Source: Bog-756 sp963703145 (GTDB lineage: Bacteria > Actinomycetota > Acidimicrobiia > Acidimicrobiales > RAAP-2). Taken from it: 64,000 bases of DNA. The position numbers were made by a program, and so were the translations under genes. The notes under the pieces are model-generated. The model ran no database searches. It was not told where the DNA came from and worked only from the letters and a program-made list of their open reading frames with translations. The stretch is taken from contig OY969793.1 in NCBI GenBank assembly GCA_963703145.1, positions 1 to 64,000 of the forward strand, written 5' to 3'. The stretch's first letter is position 1, and every line of letters begins with the position of its first letter. Below are positions 34,237 to 43,808 of this stretch, piece by piece.

Positions 34237-35396
34237 CAGTGCGAGCCTCCGTCGTCACCGTGCACCGAGGATCCGGTGACCGTCCCCGAGAGGGTGCCGG
34301 TGGCCTGGTCGACGGACAGCGTGAGGACCAGCGCCAACGGGTGGACGGCGTTGAGCGTGGCCGACACCGAGTTGCCCTGGAGGGCGGTGACCACGCCGTG
34401 GGCACCGCCCAGGGTCACTGACCCCGAGGACATCGACACCCCGCCGCCGGCTACAGCGGTTCCCACCAGCACCACCGTCAGTGGCGTGGAGGACGCATCG
34501 TGGAGGTGGATGGCCAGGGTCACCTGGACCGTGCCCTGTGCGTCCGGGGTCGTGGTGGTCTGGGTGCCGCTCAGTGAGTCGGTGAACGGTGCCACCGGAA
34601 CGGCTCCACCGGATTCCGATGTCGGTGTCGTGGTGGTCGGCGTCCCCGTCGGGGCGGTGGCAGTGGCAGCGCCACCGCTCCTCTTGGCCAGTTGGGCCAG
34701 GAGCGCGGCCGAGGTACCGGCCCGGTGCGACCAGCCCGGCCGAAGCGGACCTGCGACGGCGAAGACCGCGAGGCCCAGGACCAGGACGCCCGTTACACCG
34801 GCAGCTCCGGCCCGCTGGGCCAGGGAGAACGTGCGACCGGTCACCAGGCGCCAGGCCACCACCACCAGCACCGCGCCGGTGCACACGACGTCCACCAGGA
34901 GAATCAGTGGCAGTGACGAGTCCGTTCCGCTGCCCAGGGCGTGGAACAGGGCGATCGGCCAGCACAGGTAGGCCAGCCAGTGGACGAAGCGCCACGACGC
35001 GAACCCGATCCGGCGGCGCAGTGCACTCGTCACCAGGACCGCCAGCAGCAGGTCGAAGGTGAGGGCCCCGAGTCCCACCCACAGCGGACGGTACGGGGTC
35101 CGGAACGGGATGAAGGCGTCGGCGAATCCGATCGGCACGTACCCGTCGCTGACCGTCGTCACCACGTGGATACCCACGAACCCCACACAGAACAACGACA
35201 GATTGCGGTGGACCGCCTGGGACAAGAAGCGGGGCCAGCGCTCGGTGGTCCAACCCACCGAAGCCACCACCCCGATCACCACGGTGGCGGTCAGCAGCAC
35301 GAAGGCCACCAGGCCGGTGGACCTGGTCAGGTACCACAGGGCCTTGCCGCCCGACACCGGGACGACGACCGAGGTCAGTTGGGTCATCGCGCTCAT
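34236..35396 (-). CDS. Ferric-reductase-like transmembrane protein with extracytoplasmic tail domain
   Basis: 386 residues from ATG 35396, which overlaps the apbE stop in ATGA; upstream in-frame starts lie inside apbE. About six membrane segments with paired His residues (VHRNLSLFCVGFVGIHV and FVHWLAYLCWPIALFHALG) for b-type heme, as in ferric-reductase/YedZ-like domains. A Thr/Pro/Ser linker (about 235-275) leads to a beta-rich extracytoplasmic domain of about 100 residues ending HGDDGGSH. That domain lacks the (S/T)GA(T/S) flavinylation motif that ApbE usually modifies. Part of the flavin/iron-sulfur electron-transfer unit. Confidence 0.82.
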   Translation of the reverse strand: MSAMTQLTSVVVPVSGGKALWYLTRSTGLVAFVLLTATVVIGVVASVGWTTERWPRFLSQAVHRNLSLFCVGFVGIHVVTTVSDGYVPIGFADAFIPFRTPYRPLWVGLGALTFDLLLAVLVTSALRRRIGFASWRFVHWLAYLCWPIALFHALGSGTDSSLPLILLVDVVCTGAVLVVVAWRLVTGRTFSLAQRAGAAGVTGVLVLGLAVFAVAGPLRPGWSHRAGTSAALLAQLAKRSGGAATATAPTGTPTTTTPTSESGGAVPVAPFTDSLSGTQTTTTPDAQGTVQVTLAIHLHDASSTPLTVVLVGTAVAGGGVSMSSGSVTLGGAHGVVTALQGNSVSATLNAVHPLALVLTLSVDQATGTLSGTVTGSSVHGDDGGSH

Positions 35397-36791
35397 GGAC
35401 GGCCCGGAGCGGACATCGGCGCCGTCGGCGTACAGGTCGGCATCGGCCCGTCGGAGGGCCATCCCGCCACCGTCGTGACCCTCCCGTCCGAAGCGACGAG
35501 GCGTGCCGGGAGCCGGTGATCGTTCAACCATGGGACGGCCAACGGTCCGAGGACCATGGCCGCAGTCGACGCCGTGTTGGCATCCAGGCAGGTGGCCGCG
35601 GCCACCGACACTGTTCGCCACACGGGGTCCACCGGCAGTCCCGTGGACGGATCGACCAGGTGGTGGACCGGTTGTCCTCCCAAGGCCCAGTGCCGACGTC
35701 CGACCCCCGAGGTGGCCAACCCTCCAGAGGAGACGGTGACTACCGGCGGCGGTGCCGGCGTGGATGCTTCACCGTGGTGCGGTTGGCTATCGACCCCGAC
35801 CCGCCTGGCGTCACCCCACCCGCCCGCCACGTCGGCGATCCTGACGGGGAAGCCACCCGGCGGTGCGTGCCCGACGGCCACGTCTCCGCCCAGGGACACC
35901 AGCACGCCACAGCCGAGCTCGGCTGCGATGGCGGCGGCGGCCTGGTCGGCAGCCCAAGCCTTGGCCGTCGACCCCAGGTCCAATCGGGTGCCTGGAGTCA
36001 TGCGCACGGTGGAGCCGTCCCAGTCGAGCTCCACCGACTGCCACCCAACCACCGCACCGGGCGCGGGCAGACAACCCGGCCGACCACCGGCCACGAGTGC
36101 GAAGTCGCGGTCGTAGCCCAGTGCCTCCATGGCCGTCCCGACGGTCGGATCCACCGCACCCCCGGTGAGTGAGGCGGCTCGCAGGGCAACTGCCAGCGCG
36201 TCGAACAGATCAGAGGAGACAGGGACTGCGTACCGGCCTGCGGCGGCATCGGCGATGGGCGTGGGGCGCGGTCAGCTCGGAATCGGGCCGGAACCGGCTC
36301 ACCGTCCGGTCCACCCGGTCCAGGACGGACTGCAGGATCTGAATCGCTCCCACCAACGAATCCCGCTCGGTCACCCACAGCTCGGCTGTGGTCGACCACA
36401 CCGACGTGCGGTAGACCACGCCGGGGTCGAATATCGGGATGGTTGGTGGTGCAGTGGTGGTACCGGTCCTCAACTCGAGCCGCTGACCACAGGGGACCGC
36501 TGGTTGGATTGGGCCGGCGGCGAGCTCGGTGGGGCAAGGCCGCCGCTCTGGCTTGTTTGGGCGTTCCCAGTAGCGGCGGCCCCCGACGAGGCGCTGCTCG
36601 ACCGCGCCGACCGGCTGGGCCGAGTGTCCTGGCAGGGCACGGCTGAGATAGATTCCGAACGCGGCTACGGCCACGATCGAGGCCACGCCGGCGGTCCGGG
36701 TGAGCGAGCGGACTCGATCCAACCCGGCATCCCGTCGGTGACGTTGGACCCGATCGGCCGACGGGGCACCGTTGCGTCTCTGCGTGACCAT
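35393..36791 (-). CDS. apbE: FAD:protein FMN transferase, frameshifted
   Basis: ApbE attaches FMN from FAD to Ser/Thr of extracytoplasmic electron carriers. The gene is split over two frames. The 5' part (36791 to about 36266) encodes a membrane segment, a linker, then VDRTVSRFRPDSELT, the family's N-terminal motif. The 3' part encodes DAAAGRYAVPVSSDLFDAL, GGAVDPTVGTAMEALGYDRDF, DLGSTAKAWAAD, VSLGGDVAVG, TSGVGRRHW and HHLVDPSTG. One extra base in the four-G run 36263-36266 (plus strand) explains the break; removal restores about 465 residues. The 130-residue N-terminal extension with a membrane anchor is longer than usual. Sequencing error or a recent mutation. Confidence 0.8.
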
Positions 36792-36899
36792 GGGGTCATG
36801 GTACGGAGCGTTCCTGACGCCGCCATGAACGGCCCGGCCGTCGTTGAGGGGCTAACTCCCCAGCTCAGCGCCGGTGTGTCGGCTGCCCGGGCGTGCGGA

Positions 36900-38138
36900 T
36901 CAGGCCGTGGTCGACGAGTGTTCGGCCAAGGCCCAGGACACCTGCATCCGGGCTCCGCCCAACGGCGAGGTGCCGATCGACCACGTGCCGCCGGAGTTGC
37001 GCACGACGGCGTCGGCGATGGCCAGACCCAGTCCGGTGCCTCCGGGAAGCTCACTGGCCCGGTGGAACCGGTCGAAGACCAGTTCGCGGTGGGCCTCGGG
37101 GATGCCCGGGCCCGAGTCGTCGACGGCGAGGGTGACCTGCCCACCGTGGACCGCCACCTCAAGCTCGACCTGGCCTTGTTCGCCAGCGTACTTACAGGCG
37201 TTGTCCAGCAGCACGCTGACCAGTCGGTCGATCGAGTCCGGATCGGCGTTCACCACGGCGGTAGTGGCCGGGACACTGCGATCGGCCAGGGACACCGATG
37301 AGGTGTCGGCCACCACGGTGAAGCGGTCGATGCACTCGGCGCCGATGATGGCCACATCGGCCACCCGGTCGGAGCCGTCGTCGGAGCGGTCGCCGTCGGC
37401 GCGGGCCAACCACAGCAAGTCCTCCACGATGGTGTGCAGACGGGTGCTCTCCGAGCCGATCCGCTGGAGGGTGTCGCGATAGCTGTCCCCGTCCCGCTCG
37501 CGGCTGAGGGCTAGGTCGACCTCGGCCTCGATCACACTCAACGGGGTGCGCAACTCGTGGGATGCATCGGCGGTGAACTCGGCCTGTCGCCGCCGGATCA
37601 ATTCGATAGGCGCCGAGGCCCGAAGGCCGATGATGAAGGACCCGGCGAACGTCACCGCCAGCAGCAGTGTGCCGAGCAACGCCTCGGCGATGAGCAGGTC
37701 TCCCCGGTCCTGGGTGATCTTGGCCACGCTCTCGCCGGCCACCAGCCATCCGCTCCCATGGGCGACAGCATCGAAGCGGAAGTCGCTGCCGTCGACCGTG
37801 AGGGTGACCTGGCCGTCAGGCCACTGTCGGACGGGCAGGCGCGGGGCGCCCACCGACGCCGAGGTGGCCCGACCCGTCGGGCCGACCACCCACACGAACG
37901 ACGGCGCGTCGTCGAGGTCGTCGCTCGAGGGGGTCCCTGTGGACGCAGAGGGCAGGACCGTTCCCCGGGCGGCGGCGGTCAGTTGCTGGGACAGGCGGGC
38001 GTCCACGGCGTAGTTCAGGTGATTGACGATGGCCAGGTTGGCGGCGAAGGCCATCACCACGGCGACGGCCGCCACGATGGCCGTCGCTCCGAGGGCCACC
38101 TTGGCGGCATGGGCGAACCGGGCGTCGCGCAGCGTCAC
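36900..38138 (-). CDS. Two-component sensor histidine kinase
   Basis: 412 residues from GTG 38138, overlapping the response-regulator stop by 4 nt. Two membrane segments (about 13-38 and 150-172) enclose an extracytoplasmic sensor domain of about 110 residues; no clear HAMP. HisKA: FTADASHELRTPLSVIEAEVD with His194. ATPase: VLLDNACKYAGE (N box), VDDSGPGIPEAHRELVF (G1/F), GTGLGLAIADAVV (G2). OmpR-type partner follows on the other side of the overlap. Position suggests control of the downstream electron-transfer genes. Confidence 0.92.
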   Translation of the reverse strand: MTLRDARFAHAAKVALGATAIVAAVAVVMAFAANLAIVNHLNYAVDARLSQQLTAAARGTVLPSASTGTPSSDDLDDAPSFVWVVGPTGRATSASVGAPRLPVRQWPDGQVTLTVDGSDFRFDAVAHGSGWLVAGESVAKITQDRGDLLIAEALLGTLLLAVTFAGSFIIGLRASAPIELIRRRQAEFTADASHELRTPLSVIEAEVDLALSRERDGDSYRDTLQRIGSESTRLHTIVEDLLWLARADGDRSDDGSDRVADVAIIGAECIDRFTVVADTSSVSLADRSVPATTAVVNADPDSIDRLVSVLLDNACKYAGEQGQVELEVAVHGGQVTLAVDDSGPGIPEAHRELVFDRFHRASELPGGTGLGLAIADAVVRNSGGTWSIGTSPLGGARMQVSWALAEHSSTTA

Positions 38139-38803
38139 GGCGCCACCAGTCGGTAGCCCGTGCCGCGCACCGTCTCGATCCGGGCCTCGGCGTCACCGAG
38201 CTTGGAGCGCAACCGGCCGACGTGGACGTCGATGGTGTTGGAGCCGACGGCATCGGCCTCGTCGTCCCATACCTGCAGGGCGATGGTCCGGCGGTTGACG
38301 ACGCCCGGCGCCCGTCGCATCAGCAGCTCGATCAGTCCGGTCTCGATGGTGGTCAAGGTGACCGGCTCTCCGTTGCACGTGACCACCCGGGTGGCCGGAT
38401 CGAAGGACAGGTCGGCAACGGCCAGGACTGGGTCCACGGTGAGGGCCGGACGCCGCTGCAGTGCGGACACCCGGGCCAGCAATTCGGCGAAGGAGAAGGG
38501 CTTCACGAGGTAGTCGTCGGCTCCCCGGTTCAGCCCTTCGACGCGGTCCGCGGTGGCGTCTCGAGCCGTCAGCATCAGGACCGGCGTCCGGTCGCCTCGG
38601 GACCGCATGGCGCTCACCACGTCGATGCCGGACTGCTTGGGCATGCGCCAGTCCAGGATGGCGACCTCGTAGGTGTAGGACCGCAGGTAGGCCAGGGCCA
38701 ATGATCCGTCGGGCACGGCGTCGACCACGTAGCCGTGCTCGCGGAGGCCGCGCTCGAGCACCGAGCGGAGCCCAGGGTCGTCCTCGGCCACCAGGAGCCT
38801 CAT
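38135..38803 (-). CDS. OmpR/PhoB-family response regulator
   Basis: 222 residues from ATG 38803. Receiver domain: acidic pocket EDD (7-9), phospho-acceptor Asp51 in AILDWRMPK, TARD and the conserved Lys in YLVKPFSF. C-terminal winged helix: GLIELLMRRAPGVVNRRTIALQVW, then SNTIDVHVGRLRSKLG and IETVRGTGYRLV. Transcription factor partner of the adjacent kinase. No paired direct repeats resembling a binding site are obvious just upstream. Confidence 0.94.
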   Translation of the reverse strand: MRLLVAEDDPGLRSVLERGLREHGYVVDAVPDGSLALAYLRSYTYEVAILDWRMPKQSGIDVVSAMRSRGDRTPVLMLTARDATADRVEGLNRGADDYLVKPFSFAELLARVSALQRRPALTVDPVLAVADLSFDPATRVVTCNGEPVTLTTIETGLIELLMRRAPGVVNRRTIALQVWDDEADAVGSNTIDVHVGRLRSKLGDAEARIETVRGTGYRLVAP

Positions 38804-39516
38804 CTGACTGCCTCTCTGCGACCGTCCGGCCGCACTGCGTCTCTGTCTAGGGGCCAGATCCCGCCGGCTGGACGTTGGGTGCCCCCGGCAGGCCTGTCGG
38901 TCTCGGGTTCCGATCGGTGCCGACGGGAGGTCCACCGACCCCGAAGTGTGCCTGTCGGAACTGACGGAGAGATGACGCTCCGGATGATCTGCCACGCACA
39001 GTGGCAGGTGGCCAAGGGCGACTCGCCCGGGCGCGAGCAACACCGTCAACTTCATTGACCCCGGGGCCGGCGCGGCCTACCATAACGTCGACACACCAGT
39101 GAACCGTCATTCTGACAGGCGGTGCAGTGGAACACCGGCGGGCCACTCGGGGAGAGCCTTCATTGGGAGTGAATCAGAGTCCGACGGGAGGTCGGGCGAA
39201 CAGGGGAACGAATACCACTCTTCGCGTTTCGCTCCGCCGAAATACGCGAGTAGTTCATCCTGGTCGTGTACCGTTTGTCGCGGTGGCCGATCGTGTTACG
39301 GAAATAGCGGTCCTCCTCGCAGGTGGGGGAGAGTCAAGTTCGACGCTGCAGGCGGCACCACATGCCGCGCAGCGCATGTTCCACCGGGTCCCCCGACGTT
39401 GGCTGCCCCCCTGCCCCTCGTGGTGGTCGGCGCCGGGGACCCGGCGGGCTCTCATCTGAACCAGGCTCTCGTTTGAGCCGAGTCCCGGCTGAACGTTCGA
39501 CGTCGCCGGTGGATGC
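38804..39516. other. 713-nt intergenic region, no confident gene
   Basis: The longest gap in the window outside 6.4-7.1 kb. It lies upstream of the response regulator and downstream of leuD (both minus strand). The stretch about 39060-39320 has lower GC and contains a promoter-like area (CGAATACCACTC, GTGTTACGG). Plus-strand frames 39099-39476 and 39127-39459 are open but composed of Arg/Pro/Gly-rich, out-of-phase sequence without a ribosome site. A small RNA or short leader gene is possible but unsupported. Confidence 0.4.
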
Positions 39517-40110
39517 TCAGCGGGTGGTCGGTAGCCACGAGGGCCGCCCGGCCTCATAGGATTCGATCTCGTCCTCATAGCGCAGGGTCAGTCCGATGTC
39601 GTCCCAGCCGTTCAACAGCCGGGCCCGGGTGAACTCGTCGAGCGGGAAAGGCGCGTCGATCCCAGCGGACGGCGCCTCGATGGTCCCCCGCTCGATGTCG
39701 ATGGTGATCTGCATGGCCGGCTCGGCCAACACCCCGTCGAGGAGCAGTCGCCCGGTCAGGGCGTCGACCTGGACGGGCACCACACCCGCCTTGGTGCAGT
39801 TGTTGCGGAAGATGTCGCCGAACGAGGGCGACACGACGGCGTCGAACCCGTAGTCCTGCAGCGCCCACACGGCGTGCTCCCTCGACGAGCCGGTACCGAA
39901 GTTGGGTCCGGCCACGAGGATGTTGGCCCCGGCGAACTCCTCGCGATTGAGCACGAAGTCCCGGTCGTCTCGCCATTCGGCGAACAGTCCGGCCCCGAAC
40001 CCGGTGCGCTCGACCCGCTTCAACCAGTCCGACGGGATGATCTGGTCGGTGTCCACGTCCGACCGGTCGAGCGGCACCGCCCGCCCGCTCACGATCTGCA
40101 TGGCCCTCAT
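39517..40110 (-). CDS. leuD: 3-isopropylmalate dehydratase small subunit
   Basis: 197 residues from ATG 40110, overlapping the leuC stop by 4 nt; the internal ATG at 40101 (MQIVSGRAVPLDRSDVDTDQI) is an alternative. Family marks: DVDTDQIIP, GPNFGTGSSREHAVWALQDYGF, FGDIFRNNCTKAGVVPV. With LeuC it isomerises 2-isopropylmalate to 3-isopropylmalate in leucine synthesis. Confidence 0.95.
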   Translation of the reverse strand: MRAMQIVSGRAVPLDRSDVDTDQIIPSDWLKRVERTGFGAGLFAEWRDDRDFVLNREEFAGANILVAGPNFGTGSSREHAVWALQDYGFDAVVSPSFGDIFRNNCTKAGVVPVQVDALTGRLLLDGVLAEPAMQITIDIERGTIEAPSAGIDAPFPLDEFTRARLLNGWDDIGLTLRYEDEIESYEAGRPSWLPTTR

Positions 40111-41528
40111 CGGTCGAGATCCTCCGGGGTGGCGAAGTGGCCCGCCACGGCGGTGGCGGCAGCCACGGCCGGTGAGACCAGGTGGGTGCGCCCGCCCCGA
40201 CCCTGGCGGCCCTCGAAGTTCCGGTTGGACGTCGAGGCGGCCCGTTCGCCGGCGGCCAGTTTGTCTGGGTTCATGGCCAGGCACATCGAGCAGCCCGGCT
40301 CCCGCCAGTCGAAGCCGGCCGCAGTGAATACGGCGTCGAGGCCCTCGGACTCAGCCTGGGCCTTCACGCGGTGCGACCCGGGAACGACCATGGCCCGCAT
40401 CCCGGTACGCACCCGCTGTCCGGCCAGGACCTCGGCGGCGGCACGCAGGTCCTCGATGCGCCCGTTGGTGCACGAGCCGATGAACACCGTGTCGACGGCG
40501 ATCTCCCGCACCGGGGTGCCGGCCACCAGACCCATGTAGTCGAGGGCCCGGTTGGCGGCGTCCTGCTCGGCGTCGTTCTCGATGGCGGCCGGGTCTGGTA
40601 CCGTCCCGTCGAGCCGGACCACCTGGGCCGGGTTGGTTCCCCACGTGACGAAGGGGGCCAGGGTGGCAGCGTCCAGTCGGACCTCGCGGTCGAACGTGGC
40701 GCCCTCGTCGGTGGGAAGGGACCGCCACACCGACAGGGCCTCCTCCCAGGCCGCGCCCTTGGGGGCGTGGTCGCGGCCTTCGAGGTAGGCGAAGGTGGTC
40801 TCGTCGGGGGCGATCATGCCGGCCCGTGCCCCGGCCTCGATGGACATATTGCAGACAGTCATCCGCCCCTCCATCGACAGGTCGGTCACCGCCTCGCCGC
40901 GGTATTCGATGATGTGGCCGGCGCCACCGCCCGTTCCGATCTGGCCGATGACCGCCAACACCAGGTCCTTGGCGGTGACCCCGGCGGGGAGTCGTCCATC
41001 CACGGTGACGGCCATGGACGCCGGGCGCCGCTGGGGGAGGGTCTGGGTGGCCAGTACGTGCTCGACCTCGCTGGTGCCGATCCCGAAGGCCAGGGCTCCG
41101 AAGGCTCCGTGCGTCGAAGTGTGACTGTCGCCGCACACGATGGTCATGCCCGGTTGGGTCAGACCCTGCTCGGGCCCGATGATGTGCACGATGCCCTGGT
41201 TGGCATGTCCCATCGGGTAGCAGGTGATCCCGAACTCGGTGCAGTTGGCCGCCAGGACCTCGAGCTGCTTGGCCGAGATGGGATCGGCTATCGGCTTGTC
41301 GATGTCGATGGTGGGCACGTTGTGGTCGGCGGTGGCGATGGTGAGGTCCGGCCGGTGCACGGTGCGTCCGGCGAGGCGGATGCCGTCGAAGGCCTGGGGG
41401 GAGGTCACCTCGTGGATGAGGTGGAGGTCGATGAACAGCACGTCGGGCTCGTCGTTGCTGCCCTCGTGGACGACATGGCGGTCCCAGAGCTTCTCGGACA
41501 GGGTGCGGGGTGGGGGTGTTGCGGTCAT
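40107..41528 (-). CDS. leuC: 3-isopropylmalate dehydratase large subunit
   Basis: 473 residues; aconitase-superfamily [4Fe-4S] enzyme. CGDSHTSTHGAFGALAFGIG, FIGSCTNGRIEDLRAAAEV and GCSMCLAMNPDKL contain the three cluster cysteines. N-terminus RTLSEKLWDRHVV is typical. Forms the LeuCD heterodimer. Only 8 nt separate it from greA upstream, so these genes are probably one transcript. Confidence 0.96.
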   Translation of the reverse strand: MTATPPPRTLSEKLWDRHVVHEGSNDEPDVLFIDLHLIHEVTSPQAFDGIRLAGRTVHRPDLTIATADHNVPTIDIDKPIADPISAKQLEVLAANCTEFGITCYPMGHANQGIVHIIGPEQGLTQPGMTIVCGDSHTSTHGAFGALAFGIGTSEVEHVLATQTLPQRRPASMAVTVDGRLPAGVTAKDLVLAVIGQIGTGGGAGHIIEYRGEAVTDLSMEGRMTVCNMSIEAGARAGMIAPDETTFAYLEGRDHAPKGAAWEEALSVWRSLPTDEGATFDREVRLDAATLAPFVTWGTNPAQVVRLDGTVPDPAAIENDAEQDAANRALDYMGLVAGTPVREIAVDTVFIGSCTNGRIEDLRAAAEVLAGQRVRTGMRAMVVPGSHRVKAQAESEGLDAVFTAAGFDWREPGCSMCLAMNPDKLAAGERAASTSNRNFEGRQGRGGRTHLVSPAVAAATAVAGHFATPEDLDR

Positions 41529-41536
41529 GGCGGCGC

Positions 41537-42022
41537 TCAGGTCCCTACGTCGACGATCTCGACCTTGAGGGTACCGCCGGGCGCGGCGTACTCCACCGCG
41601 TCACCTACGCGGTGGCCGAGCAGGGCCTGGCCCAGAGGGGAGCCGGGCGACACCACCGTCAGGTCGCCTTGGCGCTCCTCGATGGAACCGACGAAGAAGT
41701 CGGTCGTCTCGTCCTCGTCGTCGCCGTCGTAGCGGAGGCTGACCACGCTGCCTGGCCCGACCGTCCCGTCGGAGGCACCCCCCGACTCCACCACGGTGGC
41801 CGTCTTCAGCAGCCGCTGGAGCTGGCGGATCCTCGACTCCATCTTCCCCTGGGCGTCCTTGGCGGCGTGGTAGTCGCCGTTCTCGGAGAGGTCACCGAGG
41901 GCGCGGGCCGTCTCGATGGCGGCGGCGATCTCCACCCGGCCCCGGGTGGTGAGGTCCTCGAGCTCGGCCTGGAGCCGTTCGTAGGTGTCGCGGGTCAGTT
42001 GGGCGTTGGCAGTGTCGCTCAC
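41537..42022 (-). CDS. greA: Transcription elongation factor GreA
   Basis: 161 residues: N-terminal coiled coil (LTRDTYERLQAELEDL, then RALGDLSENGDYHAAKDAQG with the acidic tip residues) and C-terminal FKBP-like domain (SPLGQALLGHRVGDAVEY). Rescues backtracked RNA polymerase by stimulating transcript cleavage. Length is normal. The central insertion DGDDEDETTDFFVG fits actinobacterial versions. Confidence 0.95.
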   Translation of the reverse strand: MSDTANAQLTRDTYERLQAELEDLTTRGRVEIAAAIETARALGDLSENGDYHAAKDAQGKMESRIRQLQRLLKTATVVESGGASDGTVGPGSVVSLRYDGDDEDETTDFFVGSIEERQGDLTVVSPGSPLGQALLGHRVGDAVEYAAPGGTLKVEIVDVGT

Positions 42023-42033
42023 GGCATCCCAGG

Positions 42034-43584
42034 CTAACGGCTTGGGATCGCCGGACCGGACGTCCGGGTGAGCCGATAGCGATCAGCGTCGAACCGACGG
42101 GTCCGCTGCCGGTACTGCCAGGTGAAATCGGGCCACAGGGTCGTGTTGCGCCCTGCGGCGTCGAGGTACCAGCTCGAGCACCCGGTGCTCCACACGGTCC
42201 GGCTCAGCTTGTCCTGTAGCTCGTCGTTGAACCCGGTCACGGCATCGGGGTCGATGGTCACCGAGGTGAGGTTCCGGGCCGACATGGTCCGGAGGGCGTC
42301 GACCACGTAGTTGGCCTGGGACTCGATCATGAAGATCATCGACGAGTGGCCGAGACCGGTGTTGGGCCCGATGATGAGGAAGAGATTGGGGAACCCGGCC
42401 ACGGTGGTGCCCAGGTAGGCCTGCATGCTGTCACCCCAGTGCTCCCGCATGGTCCGCCCGTCTCCGGCCCGGACCCGGCGGGCGATGGGGGGCTCGGTGG
42501 CCTCAAATCCCGTCCCGAGGATGATGGTGTCCACCGGGTGCTCGACCCCGTCGGCGGTGACTACGGCGTGGGGCCGGACTTCGGCGATGGGCTCGGTGAC
42601 CACCTCGGTATTGGGTTGGGTGAGGGCCGGGTAGTACTCATTGGACAGCAGCACCCGCTTACACCCGAACGCGTAGTGCGGTGTCAGCTTGGCCCGGAGC
42701 CCGGCGTCGTCGACCTGATCCTCCAGGTGCTTCATTGCCCCCTGGGCGGCCAACCGGCCGAGGCGGGGGTAGCGGGCGAACACCAGGACCAGGAGTTCGC
42801 GGGACCAGTAGATCCGTGCCCGGCTGGCTCGGGCGGCCAGGCGAGAGCGGGCGAACAACCAGTGTTCCCACCGCTTGAAGGGGCGGTCGGGCCGCGGCAT
42901 CACCCACGGTGCCGTGCGCTGGAACAGCGTCAGGTGCTCGACTCTGGGCTGGATCTCGGGCACGAACTGGATGGCCGACGCTCCGGTCCCGATGACCGCC
43001 ACCCGCTCACCGGACAGCTCGTGATCGTGGCGCCACCGGGCGGAGTGGAAGATCGTGCCCTCGAAGCGTTCGATGCCGGCAATCGCAGGCAGGGCGGGCT
43101 CGCTCAGGAAGCCGGCGGCCAGGATGAGCACGTCGGCCGAGAGGGGGCCGTCCGAGGTGGCGAGCACCCACCGCTGGGCTTCTCGGTCCCAGTCCGCGCC
43201 GACCAGCTCGGTACCGAAGCGGATGTCCCGCTTCAGGTCGAATCGATCGGCCACGTCCCGGAGGTATTCCTCGATCTCAGGTTGGGGAGCGAAGGTCCGT
43301 GTCCACTTGGGGTTCGGCGCCTCCGACAAGGAGTAGAGCAGCGATGGCACGTCGCACTGGCACCCCGGGTAGGTATTGACGTACCAGGTGCCACCGAGAT
43401 CGTCCTCTTTTTCGAGGATGACGAGGTCGTCGATGCCCTCGCGGCGGAGCCGCAGGGCCAGGCCGAGCCCGCCGAATCCGGCGCCCACGATGATCACCCG
43501 ATGGTGGGGCGGTGCCTCAACCTCGGGCGCAGTGTCTCGGGCGCTCACGGCCGTCAGCCTACGGCCTCGAGTAGGCCTCGGCAC
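42034..43584 (-). CDS. Baeyer-Villiger-type flavin monooxygenase
   Basis: 516 residues. FAD site VIIVGAGFGGLGLALRL (30-46), the EKEDDLGGTWYVNTYPGCQCDVPS motif region, the Baeyer-Villiger fingerprint FEGTIFHSARW (FxGxxxHxxxW), and NADPH site AVIGTGASAIQF. Oxygenates ketones or related substrates with NADPH and O2; substrate unknown. A downstream GTG (VSARDTAPEV, about residue 13) is an alternative start. It is 12 nt upstream of greA on the same strand, and divergent from the sugar transporter genes. Confidence 0.9.
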   Translation of the reverse strand: MPRPTRGRRLTAVSARDTAPEVEAPPHHRVIIVGAGFGGLGLALRLRREGIDDLVILEKEDDLGGTWYVNTYPGCQCDVPSLLYSLSEAPNPKWTRTFAPQPEIEEYLRDVADRFDLKRDIRFGTELVGADWDREAQRWVLATSDGPLSADVLILAAGFLSEPALPAIAGIERFEGTIFHSARWRHDHELSGERVAVIGTGASAIQFVPEIQPRVEHLTLFQRTAPWVMPRPDRPFKRWEHWLFARSRLAARASRARIYWSRELLVLVFARYPRLGRLAAQGAMKHLEDQVDDAGLRAKLTPHYAFGCKRVLLSNEYYPALTQPNTEVVTEPIAEVRPHAVVTADGVEHPVDTIILGTGFEATEPPIARRVRAGDGRTMREHWGDSMQAYLGTTVAGFPNLFLIIGPNTGLGHSSMIFMIESQANYVVDALRTMSARNLTSVTIDPDAVTGFNDELQDKLSRTVWSTGCSSWYLDAAGRNTTLWPDFTWQYRQRTRRFDADRYRLTRTSGPAIPSR

Positions 43585-43708
43585 CGGCAGTTCCCGGCAC
43601 CGGGGACCCGGGCCCCAGCAGGGCGTCGGCGCGTAGCTGTGGCGGACCGCCTGCAGGATGGGGCGGTCGGATAGGGCTGCCAGGGGTGTCGGTGGAATTC
43701 ATGAAATC

Positions 43709-43733
43709 AAACCGTCACAAACCGTTCATTGTG
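43709..43733. promoter_or_regulatory. Putative operator in the divergent monooxygenase/sugar-transporter region
   Basis: A tandem 10-bp near-repeat (AAACCGTCAC then AAACCGTTCA) overlaps a dyad CACAA-N8-TTGTG (43716-43733). It lies about 75-100 nt before the sugar-binding-protein start, a position suited to a sugar-responsive regulator. No regulator gene is adjacent. Assignment is by pattern only. Confidence 0.35.
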
Positions 43734-43808
43734 CTGTAACGTCGATTTTGGATCAGGAGTGCCGGATCCGAACTACGCATCGCGTAGCCCGACTGAAGGG
43801 GGAACAAC

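Noticed and set aside
39099..39476. Overlapping plus-strand frames between leuD and the response regulator
   Set aside because: Arg/Pro/Gly-rich translation typical of out-of-phase GC-rich DNA, no start signal, and two competing frames.
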